DNA of 64,000 nt from Saccharibacillus sacchari DSM 19268. GTDB lineage: Bacteria > Bacillota > Bacilli > Paenibacillales > Paenibacillaceae. The first letter of the stretch is position 1, and each line of letters opens with the position of its first letter. Under the pieces are notes generated by a model. It had not been told where the DNA came from, did not search any database, and worked only from the letters and a program-made list of their open reading frames with translations. The stretch covers positions 4,450,524 to 4,514,523 of the forward strand of contig NZ_KK073875.1 in the NCBI RefSeq assembly GCF_000585395.1. The letters run 5' to 3'. The position numbers and the translations under genes were made by a program. This document shows positions 37,530-46,038 of the stretch, piece by piece.

Positions 37530-38954
37530 CTATTCCCGCGTCAATTGCGACGAACCCGCAATGCCCGGCTTCGTCATCTCGAACGGATTCAAGATGATAT
37601 CCAGCTCTTCTTCGCTGAGCACGTTGTGCATCAGGCACAGATCACGTACGGAGCGGCCGGTCGTCATGGCTTCACGAGCGATACGGGCACAAATTTCGTA
37701 ACCCAGATACGGGCTGAGCGCCGTAATCACGCCGACGCTGCGTTCCACATATTCGGCGCAGTTCGCTTCGTTGGCTTCGATGCCGTCGATGCAGTGCGTA
37801 CGGAACACGGTCAACGCCTGATTCATGATGCTGATCGACTGAAGCAGGTTGAATACCAATACCGGCTCCATCACGTTCAGTTCCAGTTGTCCGGCTTCGG
37901 ATGCGAGCGAGATGGTGTGATCGTTACCGATTACCTGGAACGCCGTTTGGTTCACCACTTCGCACATCACCGGATTGACTTTGCCCGGCATGATCGACGA
38001 TCCCGGTTGACGCTCGGGCAGCTTCAGCTCGGCGAGACCCGCGCGCGGGCCGGAAGCCAACAGACGGATATCGTTGGCGACCTTCGACAGATTGATCATG
38101 CAGATCTTAAGCGCGCCGGACAATTCCGTGTAGGCATCCGTATTCTGCGTCGCATCGACCAGATCTTCCGCGTGACGCAGCGGCATGCCGCTGATTTCAG
38201 CCAGCTTGACCACGACCGCGTCCATATATTTGACGTCCGCGTTCAGGCCCGTACCGATTGCCGTAGCACCCATGTTGATCTCGTGTAGCAGTTCTTTCGA
38301 GCGGCGCACGCGGTGCAGGTCGCGGCCCAGAACGCGTGCGTAAGCAGCGAATTCCTGACCCAGACGGATCGGAACGGCATCCTGAAGATGGGTACGGCCC
38401 ATTTTAATAATATGATCGAATTCGCGCGCTTTATTCTCGAACGAACGCTGCAAGCGCTCCATCGTATCTTCAAGCATCTCGACCAGCGAGAGTGCCGCAA
38501 TATGAATCGCCGTCGGGAACACGTCATTGGTGGACTGCGCCATATTGACGTGCACGTTCGGATTCAGATGGAAATAGTCCCCTTTTGCTTTGCCCATCAG
38601 TTCAAGCGCGCGGTTGGCAATCACTTCGTTCGCGTTCATGTTGATCGACGTGCCGGCGCCTCCTTGAATCGGATCGACGATGAATTGCGTATCCCATACG
38701 CCGTCCATCACTTCGCCCGCAGCTTCAACAATCGGTGCCCCCAGATGTCCCTGCAGTCTTCCCACTTCCATGTTTGCAAGAGCCGCTGCCTTTTTCACGA
38801 TCCCGAGTGCGCGAACCATTGATTCATGAATCCGGTAGCCGGTAATCGGGAAGTTCTCGATCGCTCTCATCGTTTGTACGCCGTAGTAGGCGTCTGCAGG
38901 AACCTGTTTGGCTCCCAGGAAGTCTTTTTCTATCCGAAACTGCGGTTGCATCAT
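37530..38954 (-). CDS. aspA: Aspartate ammonia-lyase
   Basis: 474 aa from the ATG at 38954 (GAGAGGA upstream). Fumarase/aspartase superfamily with the signature loop GSSIMPGKVNPV, plus GGAGTSINMNANEVIANRAL and HVNMAQSTNDVFPTAIH. The length and FRIEKDFLGAKQVPADAYYG start favour aspartase over class II fumarase. Releases ammonia from aspartate to give fumarate; during anaerobic growth it can supply fumarate. Followed in reverse by osmC-ald genes in the same orientation upstream. Confidence 0.93.
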   Translation of the reverse strand: MMQPQFRIEKDFLGAKQVPADAYYGVQTMRAIENFPITGYRIHESMVRALGIVKKAAALANMEVGRLQGHLGAPIVEAAGEVMDGVWDTQFIVDPIQGGAGTSINMNANEVIANRALELMGKAKGDYFHLNPNVHVNMAQSTNDVFPTAIHIAALSLVEMLEDTMERLQRSFENKAREFDHIIKMGRTHLQDAVPIRLGQEFAAYARVLGRDLHRVRRSKELLHEINMGATAIGTGLNADVKYMDAVVVKLAEISGMPLRHAEDLVDATQNTDAYTELSGALKICMINLSKVANDIRLLASGPRAGLAELKLPERQPGSSIMPGKVNPVMCEVVNQTAFQVIGNDHTISLASEAGQLELNVMEPVLVFNLLQSISIMNQALTVFRTHCIDGIEANEANCAEYVERSVGVITALSPYLGYEICARIAREAMTTGRSVRDLCLMHNVLSEEELDIILNPFEMTKPGIAGSSQLTRE

Positions 38955-39111
38955 ATTCCGTCCTCTCAGCGCTGTCTGGGGTATGCCCGTATCCGTCCGG
39001 CATACCGCGAGCTGTGTATTTGGTGTGAATGTAAAGGTTGAATCGTTCTTTCTCGTATATCGGCTATTTGCCAGCAAGGATTTAGTCGCTTGCCTTGCGC
39101 GGCAAACCTTC

Positions 39112-39567
39112 TTAATCCGCCTGTTCAGCTACAACAATGGTCGGCTCTGCCGATACTTCGACGTTTCCTTGAAGCGCGCGCGTAATCATGCAGGAACTTT
39201 CCGCTTTGTGCGCCAGACGCTCCGCCTTCACGCGAACCTCTTCATCTTGGCCTGGGGCCAATACGAGCAGCGGACGATGCGTAATCGTTTTGTACGTAAA
39301 TACATTATTCGTAACGTCCACAATCCCGTCGGATTCCAGCGTCAGACTTTGCACGGCAATTGCCGAACGCTCCAGCATCGCCGCAAGCGTAATAATATAA
39401 CAGGTAGATGCCGCTCCGAGCAGCATCTCATCCGGATTCGTGCCGATTCCCGGTCCGCCCATCGGTTCGGGAATGGAGATTGCGGTCTTCAGCTCGCCGC
39501 TTTCGATGGTGCCGGAGCTGTTGCGCCCTCCGTCCCACTGCGCCGTGAGCCGAAATACATGGTTCAT
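39112..39567 (-). CDS. OsmC/Ohr-family peroxiredoxin-like protein
   Basis: 151 aa with [38 protein letters not shown] and [16 protein letters not shown]. The two conserved Cys of the family are present (in STCYI and SSCMI), so it probably reduces organic hydroperoxides in the cytoplasm. It is of the YhfA/SACOL1771 subgroup rather than Ohr proper. Its start overlaps the ald stop (ATGA), so it is co-translated with ald. Confidence 0.9.
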   Translation of the reverse strand: MNHVFRLTAQWDGGRNSSGTIESGELKTAISIPEPMGGPGIGTNPDEMLLGAASTCYIITLAAMLERSAIAVQSLTLESDGIVDVTNNVFTYKTITHRPLLVLAPGQDEEVRVKAERLAHKAESSCMITRALQGNVEVSAEPTIVVAEQAD

Positions 39568-40700
39568 GCGATCGTCTCTCCCTTTTCACTTAAAATTGCT
39601 TCTATCTCAGTATACGCCAAACCGTGCGCTTCCGCGACCGCCTTATACGTAACCCGTCCTCCGCAGGTGTTAATGCCTTTGCCGATTGACGGATTATCCA
39701 GCGCAGCCTGACGGAAGCCCTTGCGCGCAATTTGCAATCCGTACGGAGTAGTGACCATGGTCAGCGCCAGCGTAGAGGTTCGCGCGACGGCTCCCGGCAT
39801 GTTGGCTACGGCATAATGCAGCACCCCATGCTTCTCGTAAACAGGGTTATCGTGCGTGGTGATCCGGTCGATCGTCTCGATGGAACCGCCCTGATCGATC
39901 GCGACATCCACAATGACCGAACCCGCTCCCATCGTCTTCACCATTTCTTCGGTCACAAGCTTTGGCGCACGCGCCCCCGGAATCAATACTGCGCCCACAA
40001 GCAGGTCCGCACGCTCCACAGCGACTTCCAGATTATGCTTGTCCGACATGAGCGTCTTCAAGCGTCCGCCGAATTGGTCGTCGAGTTGCCGCAAACGATC
40101 CGCGCTGATATCAAGCAGCGTCACGTCGGCACCGAGCCCGATCGCCATTTTGGCCGCGTTCGCGCCGACGATACCGCCGCCAACGATCGTGACTTTGCCG
40201 GGTTCCACGCCTGGCACGCCGCCGAGCAACACGCCTTTGCCGCCGAACGGCTTTTCGAGAAAATGAGCCCCGATCTGGATCGACATGCGGCCGGCTACTT
40301 CGCTCATCGGCGTCAGAAGCGGCAGGCTGCCGTTGCTCAGTTGAATCGTTTCATACGCGATGCCGGTAACTCCCTGATCAACCAAAGCTCGGGTCAATGC
40401 GGCTTCAGGGGCAAGATGCAGGTAGGTGTACAGAATCAGCCCGGCGCGGAAAAATCCGTATTCGGATTCCAGCGGTTCTTTGATTTTGACAACCATCTCA
40501 GCAGTCCAAGCTTCAGCAGCACTGGCTACGACTGTCACTCCTGCCCCCGCATAATCTTCGTCCGAAAATCCGATTCCGAGTCCCGCACCGGATTCCACCC
40601 AGACTTGATGCCCTTCAGCGATATACGCTCTTGCGGCCGCCGGCGTCATTCCGACGCGGTTCTCGTTGTTTTTGATCTCTTTCGGTACTCCGATAATCAT
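39564..40700 (-). CDS. ald: Alanine dehydrogenase
   Basis: 378 aa from the ATG at 40700 (GGGGG 6 nt upstream), the usual length. [20 protein letters not shown] at the start, [14 protein letters not shown], the Rossmann motif [20 protein letters not shown] and [14 protein letters not shown] are typical. Catalyses NAD-dependent interconversion of alanine with pyruvate and ammonia; in spore-formers it serves alanine catabolism and germination. Overlaps osmC-like gene by 4 bp. Confidence 0.96.
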   Translation of the reverse strand: MIIGVPKEIKNNENRVGMTPAAARAYIAEGHQVWVESGAGLGIGFSDEDYAGAGVTVVASAAEAWTAEMVVKIKEPLESEYGFFRAGLILYTYLHLAPEAALTRALVDQGVTGIAYETIQLSNGSLPLLTPMSEVAGRMSIQIGAHFLEKPFGGKGVLLGGVPGVEPGKVTIVGGGIVGANAAKMAIGLGADVTLLDISADRLRQLDDQFGGRLKTLMSDKHNLEVAVERADLLVGAVLIPGARAPKLVTEEMVKTMGAGSVIVDVAIDQGGSIETIDRITTHDNPVYEKHGVLHYAVANMPGAVARTSTLALTMVTTPYGLQIARKGFRQAALDNPSIGKGINTCGGRVTYKAVAEAHGLAYTEIEAILSEKGETIA

Positions 40701-40849
40701 GTTGATCCCCCGCATTCTGGTCCCCAAAAGACGATATTCGCCCCGCCGGGACAGTTTGGTTAAAGTTCCCAATTCTATTCTAACATGGGCGGCGAAAAAA
40801 GAAATCGGCCTTTTTCTTGCGTTTTTTTTACTGAAAAAGCTTTCACGTC

Positions 40850-40879
40850 TTGCTATGTATACGCCAACCGGATTAGAAT
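40850..40879 (+). promoter_or_regulatory. Candidate aroA promoter
   Basis: TTGCTA (40850-40855), an 18-nt spacer and TAGAAT (40874-40879) on the plus strand, about 120 nt upstream of the start codon. Confidence 0.4.
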
Positions 40880-41002
40880 GGGAGAAATACGCTTTTTAAT
40901 CCTGTTCCGAAACAACGCGGTGAAGCGGAATGAGTATTGACGCTCTTTCGTATTCGTGTCAGCGAAGGAACAAGGTAACAGCTCAAAGGAGACTATGCAG
41001 AC

Positions 41003-42082
41003 ATGAATGAAACATTGGAACAGCTGCGGGCCAGCGTTGACGGAATCGACTCCCAGCTGCTGGAACTGCTCAGCAAACGCGCGGAATTGGTACACCAAAT
41101 CGGACAAGTGAAAGAAAACCAAGGCGTACCCAAGTTTGAGCCGGAGCGCGAAAAGGAAATCCTTGACCGCGTAACGGGCCTGAACAAAGGACCTTTCTCG
41201 GACAGCACGCTGAAGCATCTGTTCAAAGAAATCTTCAAGGCGTCGCTGAACATTCAGCAAGAAGATCACAAGCGCCAGCTGCTGGTTAGCCGTAAAAAGC
41301 GTCCGGAAGACACCATCGTCAAATTTAACGGCGTTGAAGTCGGCGGCCCAAGCCCGATCCTCGTAGCAGGTCCTTGCTCGATCGAATCGCGCGACCAACT
41401 GCGTACCGTTGCCAAAGCCCTCAAAGAATCGGGCATCACGGTTATGCGCGGCGGTGCCTTCAAACCAAGAACGTCCCCTTACGACTTCCAAGGTCTGGGT
41501 CTGGACGGCCTGAAATTGCTGAAAGAAGTTGCGGACGAGTTCGGCCTGGCAACAATCAGCGAAATCGTACACCCTTCGCATATCGAGATCGCTGCCGATT
41601 ACATCGACGTGATCCAGATCGGCGCGCGCAACATGCACAACTTCGAGCTGCTGAAAGAAGTAGGCGGCGCGAAAATTCCGGTTCTGCTCAAACGAGGCCT
41701 GTCCGCGACGCTGGACGAGTTCATCCACGCGGCCGAGTACATCATGGTTAGCGGCAACGAGCAAATCATGCTGATCGAACGCGGGATCCGCACTTACGAG
41801 ACAGCAACGCGCAACACGCTCGACATCTCGGCGGTTCCACTGCTCAAACAAGAAACTCACCTGCCGGTTATGGTTGACGTGACTCACTCGACCGGACGCA
41901 AAGACATCATGCTTCCTTGCGCAAAAGCCGCTCTGGCAGCCGGCGCAGACGGCATCATGGTCGAAGTTCACCCGGATCCGCAAACGGCATTGTCGGACGC
42001 GGCTCAACAGTTCGACATCCCGCAATTCGGCAACTTCTGGAACGGCCTGAAAAACTCCGGCCTATTCGGACCGCGCTCGTAA
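41003..42082 (+). CDS. aroA: Bifunctional chorismate mutase / DAHP synthase
   Basis: 359 aa, named aroA in Bacillus. Chorismate mutase domain ~1-85 ([20 protein letters not shown], with the AroQ Arg/Lys/Glu residues) fused to a type I-beta DAHP synthase ~100-355 ([57 protein letters not shown]). First step of the shikimate pathway, condensing PEP with erythrose 4-phosphate, feedback-regulated through the mutase domain by chorismate or prephenate. AroC, the last shikimate enzyme, is encoded convergently 460 bp away. Structured element D begins 18 nt after the stop. Confidence 0.96.
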   Translation: MNETLEQLRASVDGIDSQLLELLSKRAELVHQIGQVKENQGVPKFEPEREKEILDRVTGLNKGPFSDSTLKHLFKEIFKASLNIQQEDHKRQLLVSRKKRPEDTIVKFNGVEVGGPSPILVAGPCSIESRDQLRTVAKALKESGITVMRGGAFKPRTSPYDFQGLGLDGLKLLKEVADEFGLATISEIVHPSHIEIAADYIDVIQIGARNMHNFELLKEVGGAKIPVLLKRGLSATLDEFIHAAEYIMVSGNEQIMLIERGIRTYETATRNTLDISAVPLLKQETHLPVMVDVTHSTGRKDIMLPCAKAALAAGADGIMVEVHPDPQTALSDAAQQFDIPQFGNFWNGLKNSGLFGPRS

Positions 42083-42100
42083 GATTACACCCTAAGTGCG

Positions 42101-42236
42101 GGAAAGGCCTGGGGGAGGCGGCGGGAATTCGCTCAGTTCGCTGTCTCAATCGGGAAGCTGGATGGATTGGATGAAGGAAGCTTCCCGATTTCAAAGGCGA
42201 ACTTCACGATCTCCTTCTGCCTCCTACGGCCTTTCC
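42101..42236 (+). repeat. Structured element copy D, sense plus
   Basis: Inner stem AATCGGGAAGCT (42148-42159) / AGCTTCCCGATT (42179-42190), 12 bp perfect; outer arms GGAAAGGCC (42101-42109) / GGCCTTTCC (42228-42236) and GGAGGC / GCCTCC. Sense words TCGCTGTCTCA, GGATTGGA, TTTCAAAGGCG conserved; the stem bases differ from copies A and B on both arms. Confidence 0.85.
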
Positions 42237-42273
42237 AGGGCCGGCTTTTCAAGCGGCATTTTCATAAAAAGAA

Positions 42274-42308
42274 AAAGCAGCTCTGCGTATATTGCGCAGA
42301 GCTGCTTT
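42274..42308 (-). terminator. Hairpin H1, terminator on the aroC strand
   Basis: AAAGCAGCTCTGCG (42274-42287) / CGCAGAGCTGCTTT (42295-42308), 14 bp perfect, then TTCTTTTTATG on the minus strand. Nearly the same sequence recurs as H2 224 bp away. Confidence 0.8.
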
Positions 42309-42312
42309 ACTG

Positions 42313-42492
42313 TGTCGAGAAAGGCTAACGTAGCTGGAAGACAGAAGGCGGAGAGAGAAATTCAGTGAAAGACGCCTTTGAACTCGGAAAACTCCTTATT
42401 TAAATCCAATCCTTTTTCCGAGTGAGACAGCGCCTTGAACGAATTTCTCTCGCAGCCTTCTGTCTTCCCGCGCATACGTAACTTTTTCGACA
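42313..42492 (-). repeat. Structured element copy B, sense minus
   Basis: Outermost TGTCGA (42313-42318) / TCGACA (42487-42492); outer stem GGAAGACAGAAGGC (42336-42349) / GCCTTCTGTCTTCC (42455-42468), 14 bp perfect; inner stem ACTCGGAAAA (42382-42391) / TTTTCCGAGT (42414-42423). Same core as copy A, but four outer-stem positions changed together on both arms. Confidence 0.87.
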
Positions 42493-42497
42493 GAGCG

Positions 42498-42531
42498 AAG
42501 CAGCTCTATGACATATCGCAGAGCTGCTTTT
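42498..42531 (+). terminator. Hairpin H2, terminator on the aroA strand
   Basis: AAGCAGCTCT (42498-42507) / AGAGCTGCTT (42520-42529) followed by TTTC on the plus strand; lies 13 nt from the aroC stop. Confidence 0.75.
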
Positions 42532-42543
42532 TCGCGTACAACT

Positions 42544-43599
42544 TTAGTTTAATAGGGCGGCTTGGCGTTTGAAGTGGTCTTCGACAACCAGGCAGACCAT
42601 GCTTTCGACGACGGGAATGATTCTCGGGCAGATGCAAGGGTCATGTCTGCCGACGGTAGAGATTTCCGTTTCGGTTCCGTCAACGGTCACCGTCTGTTGC
42701 GGCTTGGAGATCGACGAAGTGGGTTTGACGACGACTCGGAAGACAATGTCCGCTCCGTTGCTGATGCCGCCGATGATTCCGCCGCTGTTATTCGTCAAAA
42801 AGCCGTCGCTGTTCATTTGGTCATTATGCTCGCTGCCCAACATTTTCGCCGCCGCGAAGCCCGCGCCGAACTCGATCCCTTTGATCGCTCCGATCGACAA
42901 CATGGCTTTGGCCAAGTCCGCATCCAATTTATCGAAAGCCGGTTCTCCGAGGCCGGGAGCTACTCCCCGTACGACGCATTCCACGATCCCCCCGCAGCTA
43001 TCGCCTTCTATAGCCAACGATTCGATAAGCTTGACCATTTTCTCTGCCGCTACCGGATCGCAGGCTCTGACGGGGTTTTGCTCGATGAACGATTCGACAA
43101 ACTGCTCGCATTGAATGCCGCCGATCTCCGACGTATACGCAACAACGGAGACGCCTCTTTTTTCAAGCAATTTTCGGGCTACGGCTCCAGCAGCGACACG
43201 CGCGGCCGTTTCTCTGCCGGAAGCTCGCCCGCTCCCCCGATGATCCCGGATTCCGTATTTTTTATGGTACGTAAAATCGGCGTGACCGGGTCGGAACGAA
43301 TCTTTGATATCGCTGTAAGCGCTCGGCTGCATATCATGGTTAAACAACATGATGCAGATCGGCGTACCGGTCGTTTTGCCTTCGAAAACGCCGGACACGA
43401 TTTTGATTTTATCGTATTCTTTGCGCGGCGACGTGACCGACGATTGACCCGGCTTTCTGCGGTCCATCTGAATTTGGATATAGGATTCTTCCAACTCCAC
43501 GCCCGGAGTCGCTCCGTCTATAATCACGCCTACCGCTTCCCCGTGAGATTCTCCGAAAGTCGATATTTTCAGTCGTTCTCCAAATACATTGCCTGGCAT
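42544..43599 (-). CDS. aroC: Chorismate synthase
   Basis: 351 aa. MPGNVFGERLKISTFGESHG start, HADFTYHKKYGIRDHRGSGR with the FMN-binding RGSGRASGRETAARVAAGAV, and FLTNNSGGIIGGISNGADI are hallmark motifs. Converts EPSP to chorismate with reduced FMN. The usual aroC-aroB-aroH cluster is not present; it stands alone, divergent from a LysR-type regulator. ATG 43599 follows AAGGATG. Confidence 0.96.
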   Translation of the reverse strand: MPGNVFGERLKISTFGESHGEAVGVIIDGATPGVELEESYIQIQMDRRKPGQSSVTSPRKEYDKIKIVSGVFEGKTTGTPICIMLFNHDMQPSAYSDIKDSFRPGHADFTYHKKYGIRDHRGSGRASGRETAARVAAGAVARKLLEKRGVSVVAYTSEIGGIQCEQFVESFIEQNPVRACDPVAAEKMVKLIESLAIEGDSCGGIVECVVRGVAPGLGEPAFDKLDADLAKAMLSIGAIKGIEFGAGFAAAKMLGSEHNDQMNSDGFLTNNSGGIIGGISNGADIVFRVVVKPTSSISKPQQTVTVDGTETEISTVGRHDPCICPRIIPVVESMVCLVVEDHFKRQAALLN

Positions 43600-43636
43600 G
43601 GCTACACATCCTTCTCGTTTTTCTGCTTACAAAAAG

Positions 43637-43652
43637 TATAGCGTAGTCTATA
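43637..43652. promoter_or_regulatory. Palindrome 1 in the aroC-lysR divergent region
   Basis: TATAGCGTAGTCTATA has TATAG/CTATA half sites around six bases, fitting a LysR-type T-N11-A box. Confidence 0.5.
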
Positions 43653-43666
43653 CTATTAATGAAATT

Positions 43667-43681
43667 GATAACATTGTTATC
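43667..43681. promoter_or_regulatory. Palindrome 2 in the aroC-lysR divergent region
   Basis: GATAACATTGTTATC is a perfect 15-bp inverted repeat, 26 bp before the LysR start codon, also in T-N11-A form. Likely recall site for autoregulation. Confidence 0.55.
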
Positions 43682-43707
43682 TGCCATAGAGAGGGATGAT
43701 AGCATAA

Positions 43708-44598
43708 ATGCAAGTCAACTTGGAGTTCTATAAAGTTTTTTTGAAAGCGGCCGAGACCGGAAACTTGACCCAAGCGGCGGTCGAACTTCATATGACCCAA
43801 CCTTCGGTCAGCTACGCGATCGGACAATTGGAGAAAAGCACGAATCTTGTTTTATTCCAACGTCTGTCCAAAGGAGTCAGGCTTACATCGGAAGGTCAAT
43901 TGTTATATGAATCGCTCTCCAAAGCTTTTCAATACTTGGAGTTAGCCGAACAACAAATCCAATCGCTTAACGAACACAAAATCGGATCGATCCGGATCGG
44001 TTCGACCGGGGGAATCATCAAAAACATGCTGATGCCCGGACTGGATAAATTCCGCCACCAGTATCCCGGCATTCGCATCAAACTTCTGCAAGCCAAAACA
44101 AGCGAAATTTTAACCCAGGTCGAACAAAACAAATTGGACATCGGTTTTGTTTATTTGCCGATCAAAGCTCCGAATCTCATCATGAGACCTTTGAAATCGA
44201 TGGAAAACGGCTTTGTGGTCGGAGAAAAGTTCAAATCTTTGTCCGAAATGCCTTTAACGACCGAACAATTGTTGGAGATTCCTTTGCTGCTGCTGTCGTC
44301 CGGAAGCACGACCCGAATTTTTTTGGAACGATGGTTTGCGGATCACGGACATCCAATATCCGCCGATATCGAGTTGAACAGCATCGATCGGCTGGTCGAT
44401 TTCGCGAAACTCGGGTATGGAGCGGCTTTTGTCGGCACGTCTTTTGTCGAGAAAGAACTGGAACGCGGCGAGTTATTCGTACTGCATACCCGGGATCGGA
44501 TACCGGCTCAAGAACTCGGCATGATTACGAGAAAAAATCAAACGCCGCTGATCCTCAGCTTTACCGAAACGTTATCCGCGCTGTTCAAGTCGCCTTGA
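43708..44598 (+). CDS. LysR-family regulator divergent from aroC
   Basis: 296 aa. N-terminal HTH (NLTQAAVELHMTQPSVSYAI, GQLEKSTNLVLFQRLSKGVR, LTSEG) and a periplasmic-binding-like effector domain from ~90. CysL/CynR-like in length; effector unknown. By the usual logic of divergent LysR genes it may control aroC, but aromatic synthesis is not a common LysR target in Firmicutes, so the link is only positional. Convergent with the serpin operon with 39 bp between stops. Confidence 0.92.
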   Translation: MQVNLEFYKVFLKAAETGNLTQAAVELHMTQPSVSYAIGQLEKSTNLVLFQRLSKGVRLTSEGQLLYESLSKAFQYLELAEQQIQSLNEHKIGSIRIGSTGGIIKNMLMPGLDKFRHQYPGIRIKLLQAKTSEILTQVEQNKLDIGFVYLPIKAPNLIMRPLKSMENGFVVGEKFKSLSEMPLTTEQLLEIPLLLLSSGSTTRIFLERWFADHGHPISADIELNSIDRLVDFAKLGYGAAFVGTSFVEKELERGELFVLHTRDRIPAQELGMITRKNQTPLILSFTETLSALFKSP

Positions 44599-44637
44599 TT
44601 TTGACTTGAACTCCGGACATACACGGACGCCTTCTTT

Positions 44638-45990
44638 TCAATCTTCCGCCGGGTTGCCGACCTCGCCCATGAACACGATCGCTCCCGTCGTACGGTCGGT
44701 AATGGCGAAAAAGAACGGACGATTGAACTTGAGGTCAAACGGCGTTTGCGGAGCGGGGGCCGATGTGGTCTCGGCTCCGATCACGGTCACGGCAGCCGCT
44801 TCCGTGCCTTCTTCGTTCACTTCGATAAAGGTATCGTGCGTGACGAAGCTCACGAAAATATCACCGGGCTGTGCGCCGCCTGCCGCGAGGCCGCCGAGCT
44901 CGGCCTTCTGGTCACTGAAGGCGTCGACCATGCCGAGCGCGGACAACGTCGCGTTCAGCTTCAATTTGTCCTGAAGTTTGAAGCGCGGGAGTTCGAGGCT
45001 GCCTTCGTTGTCGGACAGTTCTTGGCTCCATGCGTTGAATTTAGGCAATTGCCGTTGTTTGAACTCATCCAGCGAACTGCTCTCGTCAGGCAAAGCAAGA
45101 ATCATGCCGAAGTTCTTGGTTTCGCCATACGGTAAACGAACAGCTTCGAATCCTTCTCCGTCCAGATAAGCATACTCGCCGCTTTGGCGCATCGTCGGAA
45201 TCTTCACTTCCTCGCCGCCTTCCGGATAAAAAGGCAGGTCTTCAGTTTGTCCTTTTTTGAACGGTTCGCTCCAATCGCCTTTAAAGTACATCGCGTTCAT
45301 GAGCAGCAAAACAAGGTCCGGGCTGAGCGGCGCCTCGACGACTTCAGGAATCTTTCCGGCCGTGTTATCGGATGCCCATTGATTAATAGTGCTCGCGGCT
45401 TGATCGGAGGTAAAATCGATCGCTTGAACTTGCGCGCCGTAGCTTTTTTCCATCCGCTCCGCGTAATTTTTATTTACTTCAAAGCCTTGACGGCTCCATA
45501 ATGAATTGGCAATATCCATCTTTACGGCAGGATCCGAGCCTCGCAGCAGGTCGCTCAGGATCATTTGGCTTTCGGCCAGCACTTCGGGCGACATCCCGTT
45601 CAGACGGAGCATGTCGTCCATTTGCTGAGCCGTCTTCCCTTCCGCTCCGTCTTTTAACATGGATAGCGCAATGCTGATTCCCGCGGGCGAGACCATTCGA
45701 TTAGGCCCCGGATCCGCTTCGCCGGGCTCTTCTTCAAGCTCGGCATACAGATCCAAAGCAAACTTGTTCATCGCAGCGGCAAGTTCCGGGTTCGCGTCTT
45801 CGGCCTTATACGCGGAGACGTAGTTCGGCTCGGACGTTCCGTTCGAACATCCGGTTACCGCAATGACGGCCAGCAAGGAGCATAACGTCAGTCTTTTAAA
45901 AGCTTTTCCTGCTTTAAACTTCCCCGCGTTGCTTTGGCCCCGTTCTGTATCCAATCTCTTTTCCGAATTTGTCTGGTTTGAATTACGCAT
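44638..45990 (-). CDS. Serpin 1, lipoprotein
   Basis: 450 aa. A 33-residue polar N-terminus precedes a hydrophobic run with lipobox VTGC (C48), so it should be anchored outside the membrane. Full serpin fold: ISIALSMLKDGAEGKTAQQM, ALYFKG-type NAMYFKGDWSEPF, FNRPFFFAITDRTTGAIVFM and MGEVGNP. Inhibitory-type hinge EEGTEAAAVTV (P17-P7, small residues at P12-P9). Counting from the hinge, P4-P1' reads A-E-T-T/S, suggesting an elastase- or subtilisin-like target rather than trypsin. Last gene of the three-serpin operon. Confidence 0.93.
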   Translation of the reverse strand: MRNSNQTNSEKRLDTERGQSNAGKFKAGKAFKRLTLCSLLAVIAVTGCSNGTSEPNYVSAYKAEDANPELAAAMNKFALDLYAELEEEPGEADPGPNRMVSPAGISIALSMLKDGAEGKTAQQMDDMLRLNGMSPEVLAESQMILSDLLRGSDPAVKMDIANSLWSRQGFEVNKNYAERMEKSYGAQVQAIDFTSDQAASTINQWASDNTAGKIPEVVEAPLSPDLVLLLMNAMYFKGDWSEPFKKGQTEDLPFYPEGGEEVKIPTMRQSGEYAYLDGEGFEAVRLPYGETKNFGMILALPDESSSLDEFKQRQLPKFNAWSQELSDNEGSLELPRFKLQDKLKLNATLSALGMVDAFSDQKAELGGLAAGGAQPGDIFVSFVTHDTFIEVNEEGTEAAAVTVIGAETTSAPAPQTPFDLKFNRPFFFAITDRTTGAIVFMGEVGNPAED

Positions 45991-46038
45991 CTTCGATAGA
46001 CCCCCTTTTTTGTCGGTCGCGCGCGTTTTTGTAAAAAA

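Larger units (their letters stand above)
42083..42543. other. 461-bp convergent region between aroA and aroC
   Basis: Contains element D (42101-42236), hairpin H1 (42274-42308), element B (42313-42492) and hairpin H2 (42498-42531). H1 has its T run on the minus strand, H2 on the plus strand, so the transcript of each gene would run through element B and stop beyond it. Confidence 0.75.

Noticed and set aside
34437-42492. Insertion sequences or MITEs as explanation for the structured elements
   Set aside because: No transposase, no target-site duplications seen, and the stem ends differ in sequence between copies, which simple transposition would not produce. Not fully excluded.
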